A stretch of DNA of 64,000 bases from Actinoallomurus purpureus. GTDB taxonomy: Bacteria; Actinomycetota; Actinomycetes; Streptosporangiales; Streptosporangiaceae. The position numbers were made by a program, and so were the translations under genes. Below the pieces are notes generated by a model. That model was not told the DNA's origin and did no database searches. It was given only the letters and a program-made list of their open reading frames with translations. Positions 17,012-26,024 of the stretch are shown one piece after another; position 1 is the first letter of the stretch, and each line of letters starts with the position of its first letter. Location: the NCBI RefSeq assembly GCF_024055795.1, contig NZ_JAMXMY010000002.1:186001-250000 (forward strand). Direction: 5' to 3'.

Positions 17012-17605
17012 TCAGTCGGCGGCGGGTCCGTTCGTGCCGTTCACGGCCTCAGGGAGCCAGTCGAGCGACCCGGTGCCGAGCGCCTCGTTGGCGAGTTTCT
17101 TCGCCGACGGCGTCTGCAGCGCGGCCAGTGAACTGTCGATCCACGGCTGGATGGTGTGATGCCCCTGGTCACGGTACTCGATGGCCTGGAGCAGGCAGTC
17201 GAGCTTGTCGGCGTCCCGCGCGCAGCGGGCCTCCAAACTCGTCTTCTGCTCGTACTCCGCGACCGAGCCGGAGATCAGGTCGGCCACCGGGCCGGGCAGG
17301 CCCTGAACCTGGTCCGCGGTGACCTTCTCGTTGGGCGCCCGGGTGACGTACCGCTTGGCCAGGTACGGGATGTCGGTCAGCCGGGTCTCCTGGCTGTCGT
17401 GGAAGAGGCTGAGGAGCGCGGAGCGTTCGGGGTCGGCGCCCTCCATGGCGGCCAGGACGCCGGCCAGCACCGCGGCGCGGAAGGAGTGGTCCGCGATGCT
17501 CTCGGGGGCGGCGACGCCCGCGACGAGCCAGCCGGTCCGTTTGTAGCGCTTGAGCAGCCCGATCTCGTAGACGAACTCCGTCAAGCGCGCCAGTTCGTCC
17601 GGCAT
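17012..17605 (-). CDS. HD-domain hydrolase (HDDC2/YfbR-like)
   Basis: 197 residues from ATG 17605, behind AAGGAGG (17611-17617). HD metal site: His in SIADHSFRAA, HD in SLFHDSQETRL and Asp in RDADKLDCL. This matches HDDC2/YfbR proteins, which dephosphorylate deoxyribonucleoside 5'-monophosphates. Cytosolic, single domain, usual length. It follows asnB's upstream region in the same direction but is separated by 128 bp, so it is likely a separate unit. From 17606 to 17793 no gene is seen. Confidence 0.85.
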   Translation of the reverse strand: MPDELARLTEFVYEIGLLKRYKRTGWLVAGVAAPESIADHSFRAAVLAGVLAAMEGADPERSALLSLFHDSQETRLTDIPYLAKRYVTRAPNEKVTADQVQGLPGPVADLISGSVAEYEQKTSLEARCARDADKLDCLLQAIEYRDQGHHTIQPWIDSSLAALQTPSAKKLANEALGTGSLDWLPEAVNGTNGPAAD

Positions 17606-17793
17606 GCCTGCCTCCTTCGCTCTCGGCCGTCCGGGTATCTCACGGTAGACGACATTTCCCAGATCAAGCGGTAAGCGCAGGGCAGATCTCGCCGTCAACC
17701 ACTCGGCCCTGAAAGGACCGCCCCATGGCGAGGGTCAGGTCGATCCCGGCGGTGACTCCGGCGGAGGTCAAGACGGGATCAAGTGGGGGTGTC

Positions 17794-18537
17794 TCATCCA
17801 TCGGCGGCGAGGCGGTCCAGCCACTCCCTCAGCAGATGCCGCTCCGCGTCGCTGAGGGTCGTCTGTTCGGGTAGTGCGGCGCGCAAGGCCCGGGCGGCGC
17901 CGGCCGGGCCCGCCTCCTGCACGGCCGGCTGTCGATCGGTCACCGCGGCGATCATGGTCTCTCGAAGCGTGGTCAACAGGGCCGGGTCGCGCCGGTCCTC
18001 CGGCAGGGACAGCCAGGTGAGCACCGCGCCGCGCCCCGTGGCATGGATGATCACGGCCGCGAACTCCTCGTCGACACGGAGCCAGCCGCCGGCGGCGAGG
18101 CGCCGGACACGGCCCATCAGGATCTCCATGCCGGCCTTGAAAGCGGCCGACGTGGCCCTCGTGGGCTCGCTGTACATCAGCGTGTACAGCGCGGGATTGG
18201 TCAGGCCGAACTCGACCGCCAGGTCCCAGCCGGCCCGCAGGTCCTCGATCGGGTCCTGCGGGTCGGGGTCGACGTGCTTGGCGGCGATGAATGCGGCGAA
18301 GCCGTGCTCGGCCACCGCGTCGAGCAGCCCGTCCTTGTCGCCGAACAGCCGGTAGATGGCCGGTGGCTGCAGACCTGCAGCGACAGCGACCGCGCGCGTT
18401 GTCACCGCGTCGCGACCTTCGCGCTCCAGCAGGTCGATGGCGGCTTCGATGACCCGCCGGCGGGTCTGCTCGCGGCCGGCCGCGGTGTCGGATTCGGCGG
18501 GGGTAGCGCCGTCGCGGTCGCGTGAACGTCGTGGCAT
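17794..18537 (-). CDS. TetR-family repressor
   Basis: 247 residues. The N-terminal helix-turn-helix is standard (VIEAAIDLLEREGRDAVTTR, then GLQPPAIYRLFGDKDGLL). The C-terminal half is a helical ligand domain. It is divergent from the NmrA-like gene, and the 90-bp space between holds long inverted repeats, so it probably represses that gene and itself. No ribosome site precedes the ATG; the transcript may be leaderless. Confidence 0.9.
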   Translation of the reverse strand: MPRRSRDRDGATPAESDTAAGREQTRRRVIEAAIDLLEREGRDAVTTRAVAVAAGLQPPAIYRLFGDKDGLLDAVAEHGFAAFIAAKHVDPDPQDPIEDLRAGWDLAVEFGLTNPALYTLMYSEPTRATSAAFKAGMEILMGRVRRLAAGGWLRVDEEFAAVIIHATGRGAVLTWLSLPEDRRDPALLTTLRETMIAAVTDRQPAVQEAGPAGAARALRAALPEQTTLSDAERHLLREWLDRLAADG

Positions 18538-18555
18538 GTATCAAGGATACAAGGC

Positions 18556-18613
18556 ATCTGGTTCCATCGTTATTATCGATGTTACGATGATTCTGTTTCC
18601 ATTGGAACCAGAT
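18556..18613. promoter_or_regulatory. Inverted repeats between tetR and nmrA-like gene
   Basis: Perfect 11-bp arms ATCTGGTTCCA (18556-18566) and TGGAACCAGAT (18603-18613), 36 bp apart. Between them is a second dyad, CATCGT...ACGATG, centred on ATCGAT. TTCCA-T-TGGAA (18597-18607) forms a short palindrome too. These are probable TetR operators. Confidence 0.6.
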
Positions 18614-18627
18614 CGTTGGAGCACATC

Positions 18628-19491
18628 GTGATCATCGTGACCGGAGCCACCGGACAGCTCGGGCGTCAGATCGTCGAGAGGCTGCTCACGCGCGTGCCGG
18701 CGCACCGGGTCGGCGTCAGCGTCCGCGACCCGCAGAAGGCGAAGGCGTTCGCCGACCAAGGGGTACGGGTGCGGCAAGGCGACTTCACCGACGCCGCCGG
18801 CCTCGCCCGCGCCTTCGAGGGCGTCTCCCAAGTGCTCATCGTCTCTGTCGACAAGATGGGCGAAGAGTGCGTCCAGCAGCACCGTGCCGCGATCGATGCG
18901 GCCGTCGCAGCGGGTGCCCGCCGCATCCTCTACACCAGCCAAATCGGCGCCGCCGCCTCGTCGCACTTCCAGGCGTGCCGCGACCACGCCGCCACCGAGG
19001 AGGCACTGCGCGCCTCCGGCGTGCCGTTCACCTCGCTGCGCAACGGTTTCTATGCCGCCAGTGCGGTGCATCTCCTCGGCCACGCCCTGGAGTCCGGCCA
19101 GGTCGCGCTCCCCGCAGACGGGCCGGTCAGCTGGACCGCGCACGCCGACCTCGCCGACGCGGCCGCCGCCATCCTGGCCGACGAAGGCCGCTTCGACGGC
19201 CCCACACCGCCGCTCACCGGAGCAGAGGCGCTCACCTTCGACGACATCGCCCGCATCGCCTCCGATGTCACGGGCCGCATCATCACCAGGACCACCGCAC
19301 TCGACGACCGGTTCCGGGAGCAGCTGGTCGGCGGCGGCGCCCCCGCCGAGTCGGCGAACCAGCTGCTGGGCATTTTCGCTGCCAGTCGCGCCGGCGAATT
19401 CGCCGCCGTCGACCCGACACTGGCCACCCTGATCGGCCGCGAACCCATCGCCCTGGGCACCGTGCTGCGCGAGCAACTGTCCAGCGACTGA
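18628..19491 (+). CDS. NmrA-like NAD(P)-binding protein
   Basis: 287 residues from GTG 18628, with GGAG at 18617-18620. It begins IIVTGATGQLGRQIVERLL, the Rossmann glycine motif of atypical short-chain dehydrogenases. The SDR catalytic YxxxK is not obvious, and the layout fits the NmrA/azoreductase-like or quinone reductase branch (QorB-type): CRDHAATEEALRASGVPFT and LRNGFYAASA. It probably senses or reduces a quinone or electrophile under TetR control. Confidence 0.88.
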   Translation: MIIVTGATGQLGRQIVERLLTRVPAHRVGVSVRDPQKAKAFADQGVRVRQGDFTDAAGLARAFEGVSQVLIVSVDKMGEECVQQHRAAIDAAVAAGARRILYTSQIGAAASSHFQACRDHAATEEALRASGVPFTSLRNGFYAASAVHLLGHALESGQVALPADGPVSWTAHADLADAAAAILADEGRFDGPTPPLTGAEALTFDDIARIASDVTGRIITRTTALDDRFREQLVGGGAPAESANQLLGIFAASRAGEFAAVDPTLATLIGREPIALGTVLREQLSSD

Positions 19492-19557
19492 ACTTCGGAC
19501 GGCGCCGGACGTCGACGCCTCCAGGGAGCCGCTCTGTCTGCCGTGGCCGACATGCAC

Positions 19558-19591
19558 ACCGAAGGGGCCGGGATTCCCCGGCCCCTTCGGT
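19558..19591. terminator. Bidirectional terminator
   Basis: Perfect 14-bp stem ACCGAAGGGGCCGG / CCGGCCCCTTCGGT with a 6-base loop, between two convergent genes. Confidence 0.8.
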
Positions 19592-19605
19592 GCGTCACTT
19601 CTCGG

Positions 19606-21039
19606 TCAGCGCTGGGACTCGTAGGTGTCCATCGTGCGGCCGAGTATCGCGAACTTCTCGGTCCGGTTGACCGACGGCTGGATGTCCTGGCGGTTCGCGT
19701 CGATGTACCGGTAGCCGAGGTTGCTGAACGCGGCGATGATGTAGCGCCGGTTCGGCTTGCCGGGAAGCGAGGTGACGATGCCCGCGTCGCTCACCGCGTT
19801 CTCCGATATGCCTGTCTTGTGGGCGAACGTGACCTGCGCGGCGTCCTGGCAGGGCTGCACCGGGTAGAGGTACTTCCCGTCGGTCGGGTCCTCGTTGACC
19901 GTCACGGTCCCGTCGGCGCCGATCCACCGCTGCGAGATGCGCTGGGGCATCCCGGCCGTCGGGTAGGTGTAGCCGCAGTAGTTCGTCGTCGAGAGGACGT
20001 TGTTCCAGCCCTGGTCGCCGAGTTCCTTCATGAAGAACTCGCGGGAGGACGCGCTCAGGACGTCGCTGGTGACCGGCTTGCCGTTCGGAGCGGTCCACGC
20101 CGTGCCCGAGACGCCGTTGACGAGCGCCAGCAGCTTGGCGGTGTCCAGCGACGACATGTTGATGCCGGAGGTCCAGGTTCCGCCGTTGGCGGGGTTGGTG
20201 CCCTTCAGCTGCAGTGCCTCCAGGCCGATGTCCTGGAAGGTCTGGTTGAGACCGTCGATCGCGCCCTTGTCGTTCAACAGCTTGATCAGCGAGCACGCCG
20301 AGCCGTTGTCGGAGACGGTGATCATGCGGTCGAAGTAGTTACGGACGGTGTCGGTGGTGGCGGTGCCGCACAGATCGGATGCCTGCGTCGGCTGGTAGGC
20401 GTACGTGTCGTCCAGCTTGATGGTGCCGTTGTCCACGAGCTGAAGGATGCCGAAACCGACCATCAGCTTGAGGGTCGACGCCGGGTAGGGCGACATGAAG
20501 TCGATGGGCGCGTTCTCGCGGCCCGGGACGACGTCGGTGTCACCCTGTCCGTTGCCCGTGTTCCAGAGGTTGGTGTCCCAGTGCCGGTATCGCACCGCGG
20601 TGGTGTGGAAGTTCCTGTCCACCGGGACGATGACGCCGTCCTTGTACGTCGGGCTCGTCACGACGGTGCCGGAGGAGACGGGCCGGCCCTTGCCGTCGAG
20701 CTCGAGGACGGTCACGTCGACGTTCGGCTGCTGGTGGATCTGCGTGGCGGCCGCGAGGGCCGCCGCCGTCAGCTTGGGTGCGCGATCCCGTCCCGCGAGC
20801 TTCCTCTCCGGGTCGACGTCGACGGAGGCGGACTTGGCGGCCTGTGTCGACGTGGGAGGCTCCGTGTCCAGGACCTCGCCGAACTTCAACGCGGCGAGGG
20901 TCTTCTGGAGTTGCCGCGCGACACCGCTGGTCTCCGGCTCGGCCGCCTGCGCCGGCTGTGCGACGGTGGCCAGCAACATGGCGGCACCGCCCATCGCGAT
21001 CCAACCAAGGCCACGCTTGCGATTACGGTTCAAGATCAT
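19606..21039 (-). CDS. Secreted beta-lactamase-fold serine hydrolase
   Basis: 477 residues with a signal peptide (NRNRKRGLGW, hydrophobic core, AQPAQA). The penicillin-recognising fold motifs are in order: SxxK in PASTLKLMVG (about residue 187), SDN in ITVSDNGSACS and KTG in AHKTGIS. The length exceeds class A beta-lactamases (about 290), with an N-terminal extension of about 100 residues and insertions. It could be a beta-lactamase-like or D,D-peptidase-type enzyme in the cell wall. The substrate cannot be told from the sequence. Confidence 0.85.
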   Translation of the reverse strand: MILNRNRKRGLGWIAMGGAAMLLATVAQPAQAAEPETSGVARQLQKTLAALKFGEVLDTEPPTSTQAAKSASVDVDPERKLAGRDRAPKLTAAALAAATQIHQQPNVDVTVLELDGKGRPVSSGTVVTSPTYKDGVIVPVDRNFHTTAVRYRHWDTNLWNTGNGQGDTDVVPGRENAPIDFMSPYPASTLKLMVGFGILQLVDNGTIKLDDTYAYQPTQASDLCGTATTDTVRNYFDRMITVSDNGSACSLIKLLNDKGAIDGLNQTFQDIGLEALQLKGTNPANGGTWTSGINMSSLDTAKLLALVNGVSGTAWTAPNGKPVTSDVLSASSREFFMKELGDQGWNNVLSTTNYCGYTYPTAGMPQRISQRWIGADGTVTVNEDPTDGKYLYPVQPCQDAAQVTFAHKTGISENAVSDAGIVTSLPGKPNRRYIIAAFSNLGYRYIDANRQDIQPSVNRTEKFAILGRTMDTYESQR

Positions 21040-21072
21040 CCTGACAAAATAGCCTTACCGTCGCAAGGCGGC

Positions 21073-21092
21073 AGCCTCTTTCAAGAGAGGCT
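21073..21092 (-). terminator. Terminator after prs-like gene
   Basis: 7-bp stem AGCCTCT / AGAGGCT with loop TTCAAG, about 45 bp downstream of the minus-strand stop at 21137. Confidence 0.5.
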
Positions 21093-21136
21093 GAAAAGGC
21101 TGGGTCGCCGGCGGTTCGTGTCCGAACCTGTCCGGG

Positions 21137-22093
21137 TCAGGACGTGAACAGGACGCTGATGCTCTCGCGGCGGTGGATGCGGGCGATCGCCTCGGCGAAC
21201 AGCGGTGCGACGGAGACCTTCTCCACTTTCGGCGACAGCCGTATGGGCTGGTTCTCGACGGTGTCGGTGACGTAGAGCCGGGAGATCGGGCTGGAGTCGA
21301 GCCGCTCCATCGACTTACCGGTGAACACCCCGTGCGTCACGGCCGCCCGCACGCTTCGGGCGCCGCGCTCCATGAGGCACTCGGCGACCTCGGTCAGCGT
21401 GCCGGCGGTGATGGTGAAGTCGTCGACGATCACGGCGTCGCGGCCGCGTACGTCCCCGATCAGGTCGACGACTCGCGCGGTCTCGGTGTGGTCGACGCGC
21501 TCCTTGTCGGCGATGGCCATCGGCGCGCCGAGCCGTTTGGCGTACTTACGGGCCTGCTTGGCGAAACCGGCGTCGGGGGAGACGACGACGAGATCATCCG
21601 CGTCGCCGATGGCCTCGGCGAGGACAGGCAGGGCGTACAGGTCGTCGACGGGCCGCGTGAAGAACCCCTGGATCTGCGGGGCGTGCAGGTCCATCGTCAC
21701 GACCCGGTCCGCGCCGGCCGCCTCGATCGACTGCGCGCAGACGCGAGCCCGGATCGACACCCGTGGCTCGTCCTTCTTGTCCGCCTTGGCGTAGCTGAAG
21801 TACGGCATCAGCACCGTCACCGACGCGGCGCTGGCGCGCTTGAACGCGTCGATCCAGAACAGCAGCTCCATGAAGTTGTCGTTGGCGGGGAACACCGTCG
21901 ACTGCACGAGGTGCACGTGCCGGCCCCGGACGTTCTGGTCGACCTTCACGAACAGGTTGCCGTCGGAGAAGCGGATCACCTCCCCGCGGCCCGCCGGGAC
22001 ACCCAGGTGCTCGCAGATCGCGGCGGTCAGCCGCGGACTGCCCGATCCGCCGAACACCAGCAGCTCTTCGAGGTCCGAACCGGTCACCAGCAT
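21137..22093 (-). CDS. prs: Ribose-phosphate pyrophosphokinase (second copy type)
   Basis: 318 residues, normal for PRPP synthetase. Seen: GSGSPRLTAAICEHL, RFSDGNLFVKV, FPANDNFMELLFWIDAFKRA, DLHAPQIQGFF with the flanking His, and the PRPP loop VIVDDFTITAGTL. It makes PRPP from ribose-5-phosphate and ATP. The housekeeping gene in actinomycetes usually sits beside glmU, which is absent here, and the PRPP loop deviates from DDMIDTGGT. I therefore read it as a divergent second copy. Confidence 0.88.
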   Translation of the reverse strand: MLVTGSDLEELLVFGGSGSPRLTAAICEHLGVPAGRGEVIRFSDGNLFVKVDQNVRGRHVHLVQSTVFPANDNFMELLFWIDAFKRASAASVTVLMPYFSYAKADKKDEPRVSIRARVCAQSIEAAGADRVVTMDLHAPQIQGFFTRPVDDLYALPVLAEAIGDADDLVVVSPDAGFAKQARKYAKRLGAPMAIADKERVDHTETARVVDLIGDVRGRDAVIVDDFTITAGTLTEVAECLMERGARSVRAAVTHGVFTGKSMERLDSSPISRLYVTDTVENQPIRLSPKVEKVSVAPLFAEAIARIHRRESISVLFTS

Positions 22094-22147
22094 CGCCTCC
22101 CGCGCAGCACGCCACGATCATCCCCGGAAGAACGGCGTTCGTCACCA

Positions 22148-22801
22148 TCAGGAGGGATGTACGAGACCGTTCTCCCAGGCCCAGGCGGCGACCTCAACCC
22201 GGTTACGGACGCCGAGCTTCATCTGGACGCTGGTCAGGTGGCTCTTGACGGTGCTGACCGAGATGAACAGCTCCGCCGCGATCTCCTGGTTCTTACGGCC
22301 ACGGGCGATGGCCTGGACGACCTCGATCTCTCGCTCGGACAGCGGCACCGCCGAAGGCGCGGCCGGGGTCCTCGCGGATGCGAGGCGCTTGAGGAGCCGT
22401 ACGGTGATCGACGGGGAGATCAGCGCCTCCCCGGTGTCGGCGGCCCGTACGGCCTCGACGAGCAGCGTGGGGCCGGCGTCCTTGAGGACGAAGCCGACGG
22501 CGCCGGCGCGCAAGGCCCCGTAGACGTACTCGTCGAGGTCGAAGGTGGTCACGATGACGACGCGGAGCGGATCCGGTACGCCGGGACCGGCCAGGACACG
22601 GGTGACCTCGATCCCGTCGAGGCCGGGCATCCGGATGTCGACGAGGCAGACGTCGGGCCGCAGCCGTCGTGCGAGGGCGACGGCCTCGGCGCCGTCGGCG
22701 GCCTCGGCGACGACGGTGACGTCCGGCTGATCCTCCAGGATGAGCCGCAGCCCGCCGCGGACCATCGCCTGGTCGTCGGCGATCAGCACCCGGATGGTCA
22801 T
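22148..22801 (-). CDS. NarL/LuxR response regulator
   Basis: 217 residues from ATG 22801, overlapping the kinase stop (ATGA). Receiver domain: DDQ near residue 9, the phospho-acceptor Asp in CLVDIRMPG (about 55), T in VIVTTFD and K in FVLKDA. C-terminal LuxR helix-turn-helix: LSEREIEVVQAIARG, then NQEIAAELFISVSTVKSHL. It pairs with the sensor kinase next to it and likely controls the divergent ABC exporter. Confidence 0.94.
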   Translation of the reverse strand: MTIRVLIADDQAMVRGGLRLILEDQPDVTVVAEAADGAEAVALARRLRPDVCLVDIRMPGLDGIEVTRVLAGPGVPDPLRVVIVTTFDLDEYVYGALRAGAVGFVLKDAGPTLLVEAVRAADTGEALISPSITVRLLKRLASARTPAAPSAVPLSEREIEVVQAIARGRKNQEIAAELFISVSTVKSHLTSVQMKLGVRNRVEVAAWAWENGLVHPS

Positions 22802-23958
22802 GAGGGTCTCGGGGCGGGCAGGGTGGCGCGCACCGACCAGCCGGCCCACGGGCGGGGACCGGCGGTGAGGCTCCCGCCGAGGGCCTCGACGCGTTCGCGC
22901 ATCCCGACGAGGCCGTACCCGCCGGAGTGGGGGAAGCGCGGCGAACCCGCCGGCGGTGCGTCGTCGGTGATCTCGACGGTGATGTCGTGCCGGCCGTGGA
23001 CGACGGCCACGGTGACCTCCCGGGCGCCGGAGGCGTACCGCATGATGTTGGTGAGCGCCTCCTGGACGACCCGGTAGACCGTCGCGGTCACCTGCGGCGG
23101 CCACGCCGGGTCCGGTGGCCCGTCGGGCAGGTGAAGCCGCACGGCGGGGCCACGCCGGGCGAAACGGTCGACCAGCTCGGTCAACCCCTCAGGGCCGGGG
23201 GCGAGCCCGCCCGCGTCGTCGGCGTCGCGGAGCAGGCCGATGACCTGGCGCATGGACGCGAGCGCCTCGGCGGCGGCGGTCTCGATCCCCGCCAGGGCGT
23301 CGTCGAGCGTCCCGGCGTTCCGGCGGGCGGCGATGCGGGCCGCTTGAGCCTGGAGCACCACGCCGGTGATGTGGTGGGCCGCCGAATCGTGCAGCTCCCT
23401 GGCCAGTTCCATGCGCTCACCCCGCCGTACGGCCTCGGTGGCGGCCCGGCGGCGGGCGTCGAGGCGGCGCAGCACCAGCCCGGCCCCCACCGCGGCGACC
23501 CATCCCTGCCCCGTGATCCAGGTCGCCGAGTAGGAGACCGGGGCGCCGGTGGCGAGGTAGTGGGAATACCGTTCCAGGCTTCCGGCCACCACGACCAGCC
23601 CACCGGCCGCGATGGCCGCCGCCGTACGGACCGGCAGCACCCTGACCGCGGAGGCGAGGAGCACGAGCAGGGCGAGGATCGCCGCACCGGCCGGCTGACC
23701 GGACAGGCCCCAGCGCCAGGCGACGGCTTCGGCCGCCCCGGCGACGGCGAGACCGGTCGCCGCAGCCCACGTACGGGAACGCTCCCGCAGGAGGGCGGCC
23801 GCGGACACGACCGCCCCGACGGCGAGGGTGAGCGCCCAGTCGCGGTGATGGTCCACGATGGCGCGGACCTCGAAGACCAGCGCCGCCGTGCACACGACGC
23901 CGAGCCCGGCGTTCACGGCCGCCCGGGGCCAATCCACCAGGCGATCCAGCAGGTTCAT
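22798..23958 (-). CDS. Sensor histidine kinase (NarL-system type)
   Basis: 386 residues from ATG 23958. About five membrane helices fill the first 150 residues. The HisKA_3 phospho-acceptor is ELARELHDSAAHHITGVVLQ (His about 190), and the HATPase region ends with GGYGLVGMRERVEALGG. The architecture is DesK-like: membrane sensor without a large extracellular domain, as in kinases that sense membrane state or peptide antibiotics and control an adjacent exporter. It is divergent from the ABC genes. Confidence 0.92.
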   Translation of the reverse strand: MNLLDRLVDWPRAAVNAGLGVVCTAALVFEVRAIVDHHRDWALTLAVGAVVSAAALLRERSRTWAAATGLAVAGAAEAVAWRWGLSGQPAGAAILALLVLLASAVRVLPVRTAAAIAAGGLVVVAGSLERYSHYLATGAPVSYSATWITGQGWVAAVGAGLVLRRLDARRRAATEAVRRGERMELARELHDSAAHHITGVVLQAQAARIAARRNAGTLDDALAGIETAAAEALASMRQVIGLLRDADDAGGLAPGPEGLTELVDRFARRGPAVRLHLPDGPPDPAWPPQVTATVYRVVQEALTNIMRYASGAREVTVAVVHGRHDITVEITDDAPPAGSPRFPHSGGYGLVGMRERVEALGGSLTAGPRPWAGWSVRATLPAPRPS

Positions 23959-24001
23959 GCCGCTCAGGCTACGGATTCGCCACCGTCGGCGGATCAGCCG
24001 A

Positions 24002-24032
24002 AAGTACGACCGGTTCGGCCGGAACCGTACTT
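24002..24032. promoter_or_regulatory. Inverted repeat between kinase and ABC genes
   Basis: CGGTTC-GGCCG-GAACCG (24011-24027) is flanked by AAGTA (24002-24006) and TACTT (24028-24032). It lies upstream of both divergent units and is a candidate response-regulator site. Confidence 0.4.
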
Positions 24033-24099
24033 CCGGCCGGTGCACGCGCCGGACCGGGACCCGCACAGTGAACCGCATGCCTTTCACGGAGAAGAACGT

Positions 24100-24978
24100 A
24101 TGAGCGGCGCGGTCCTGCGGGCACAGGGGCTGGGCAAGAGATACCGGGGGCGCTGGGCGCTCTCGGACTGCACGCTCGAGGTCCCGGAGGGGCGGGTCGT
24201 CGGCCTGGTCGGCCCGAACGGTGCCGGGAAGACCACCCTGCTGAGCCTGGCCGCCGGCCTGCTGACGCCGACGTCCGGCACGATCGAGGTGTGCGGCGGA
24301 CGCCCCGGTGCGGACCGGGCGCAGCTGGCCAAGGTCGGCTTCGTGGCCCAGGACACGCCGACCTACGCCCGGCTGACCGTCGCCGAGCACCTCACGCTCG
24401 GCGCCCGGCTGATCCCGAGCTGGGACATGCGGCTGGCACGGGAGCGGGTGCGGCGGCTCGGCCTGCCCCCTGACCAGCGGGCCGGGAACCTGTCCGGGGG
24501 CCAGCGTGCCCAGCTCGCCCTCACCCTCGCGGTCGCCAAACGACCGCGGCTGTTGATCCTGGATGAGCCGGTCGCCGCCCTGGACCCGCTCGCCCGGCGC
24601 GAGTTCCTCCAAGAACTGAGCGACGCGACCGCCGGCCGGGAGATCAGCGTCGTGCACTCCTCCCACCTGGTGTCCGACGTGGAACGGGTCTGCGACCACG
24701 TCATCGTGCTCGTCGGCTCCCGCGTGCGGGTCGCCGGGGACGTCCGCGGGCTGTTGGCCGCACACCACCTGGTCCGCGCGCCGCACCTCGACCCCGCCGC
24801 TCTTCCCCCGGGTGTGCACGCCGTCTCGGCCGACCGCACCGACCGGCAGACCACCCTGCTCGTCCGCGCCGACGCTCCGATCGACGGCCACGGCTGGGCG
24901 GTCGCCCCGGTCGGCCTCGAAGACCTTGTCCTGGCCTACATGAGCCGGTCCACCCCGGCCCTGGAGGGGCACCGATGA
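24100..24978 (+). CDS. ABC transporter ATP-binding protein
   Basis: 292 residues from ATG 24100, GGAG 8 bases before. Walker A GPNGAGKTTL near residue 40, Q-loop VAQDTPTY, signature LSGGQRAQLALTLAVA, Walker B LLILDEPVAALD and the switch His in VVHSSHLVSD. It belongs to the antibiotic/lipid exporter type (ABC-2). It overlaps the permease by ATGA and is likely controlled by the divergent two-component system. Confidence 0.95.
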   Translation: MSGAVLRAQGLGKRYRGRWALSDCTLEVPEGRVVGLVGPNGAGKTTLLSLAAGLLTPTSGTIEVCGGRPGADRAQLAKVGFVAQDTPTYARLTVAEHLTLGARLIPSWDMRLARERVRRLGLPPDQRAGNLSGGQRAQLALTLAVAKRPRLLILDEPVAALDPLARREFLQELSDATAGREISVVHSSHLVSDVERVCDHVIVLVGSRVRVAGDVRGLLAAHHLVRAPHLDPAALPPGVHAVSADRTDRQTTLLVRADAPIDGHGWAVAPVGLEDLVLAYMSRSTPALEGHR

Positions 24979-25967
24979 TCTGGCTCGCCTGGCGGCAGTT
25001 CCGTACGCAGGCGGCGGTGGTGTTCGGCGCCACGGCCGTCCTCGCCGCCCTCCTCGCGGCCACCGGCCCGCGGCTCGTCCACCTGTACCACGCCCACGGG
25101 AGAGCATTCCTCGACGAGCTGGGCGGCACCGAGAGCAGTTTGTACCTCATCGGCACCTTCGCCGTGCTCTTCACACCCGCCCTCGTCGGTACGTTCTGGG
25201 GCGCCCCGCTCGTCACCCGGGAGCTGGACGCCGGAACGCACCGGCTGGCCTGGACCCTGACCACTCGCACCCGCTGGCTGGTCACCAGGCTCGGGGTCGT
25301 CGGCCTGGCCGCGATGGCCGCCACCGGGCTGCTCAGCCTCGCGGTGACGTGGTGGAGCGACCCGATCGACGCGGCCATCGCCGAGAACAGCGGCGGCCCC
25401 GGCCCCGGGGTCTTCCTGCTCCCGCGCATGCATTTCCTGATCTTCGACACGCGCGGGGTCGTCGCCATCGGCTACGCCGCGTTCGCCTTCGTCCTAGGCG
25501 TCACCATCGGCGTCATCGTCCGGCGGACCATTCCCGCGATGGCCGTCCTCCTCGTCCTGTTCACGGTCACGCAGGCCACGATGGCCCTGGGAGTCCGGTC
25601 GCACCTGCTGCCTCCGGAACACGTCACCACCAGGATCAGTTCGGCGAACCTCACCCTCATCGACATCACCGGGAACCTCACGGTGACGATCGACAAGCCC
25701 GGCGCCTGGATCGTCTCCCAGCACACCGTCAACGCCGCCGGTCAGGTGGTCTCCCCGCCCTCCTGGGTGGAGAAGTGCCCGCTGCAGACACGGCAGGGGT
25801 CTCACGCCTGCTTCGACCGGCTCACCGCCCTCGGCTACCGGCAGTTGATCAGCTACCACCCCGCCGGCCGTTTCTGGACCTTCCAGTGGGAGGAGACGGC
25901 GATCTACCTCGCCCTCGCGCTCCTGCTCGGCGGGTTCTGCACCTGGTGGCTCCGCCGCCTGTCCTGA
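24975..25967 (+). CDS. ABC-2 type permease
   Basis: 330 residues starting MIWLAWRQFRTQAAVV, the usual beginning of membrane partners for this ATPase type. Six hydrophobic segments are visible (about 17-35, 55-75, 105-130, 160-190, 195-215, 305-325), with a large extracytoplasmic loop before the last. It forms the membrane half of the exporter with the upstream gene; substrate unknown. Confidence 0.9.
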   Translation: MIWLAWRQFRTQAAVVFGATAVLAALLAATGPRLVHLYHAHGRAFLDELGGTESSLYLIGTFAVLFTPALVGTFWGAPLVTRELDAGTHRLAWTLTTRTRWLVTRLGVVGLAAMAATGLLSLAVTWWSDPIDAAIAENSGGPGPGVFLLPRMHFLIFDTRGVVAIGYAAFAFVLGVTIGVIVRRTIPAMAVLLVLFTVTQATMALGVRSHLLPPEHVTTRISSANLTLIDITGNLTVTIDKPGAWIVSQHTVNAAGQVVSPPSWVEKCPLQTRQGSHACFDRLTALGYRQLISYHPAGRFWTFQWEETAIYLALALLLGGFCTWWLRRLS

Positions 25968-26024
25968 CCACGGCCTCGCCTCGGCGGCGCACTTCGCCTC
26001 CGCCATCCAGAAAGGACTCCCTGA

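Noticed and set aside
19543-21147. Long plus-strand frame of 534 codons
   Set aside because: It is antisense to the beta-lactamase-fold gene with its three motifs; the frame arises from codon bias in high-GC DNA and shows no family pattern.
21173-23077. Plus-strand frame of 634 codons
   Set aside because: It is antisense to prs and the two-component genes, is rich in Arg/Gly/Asp, and has no recognisable domain.
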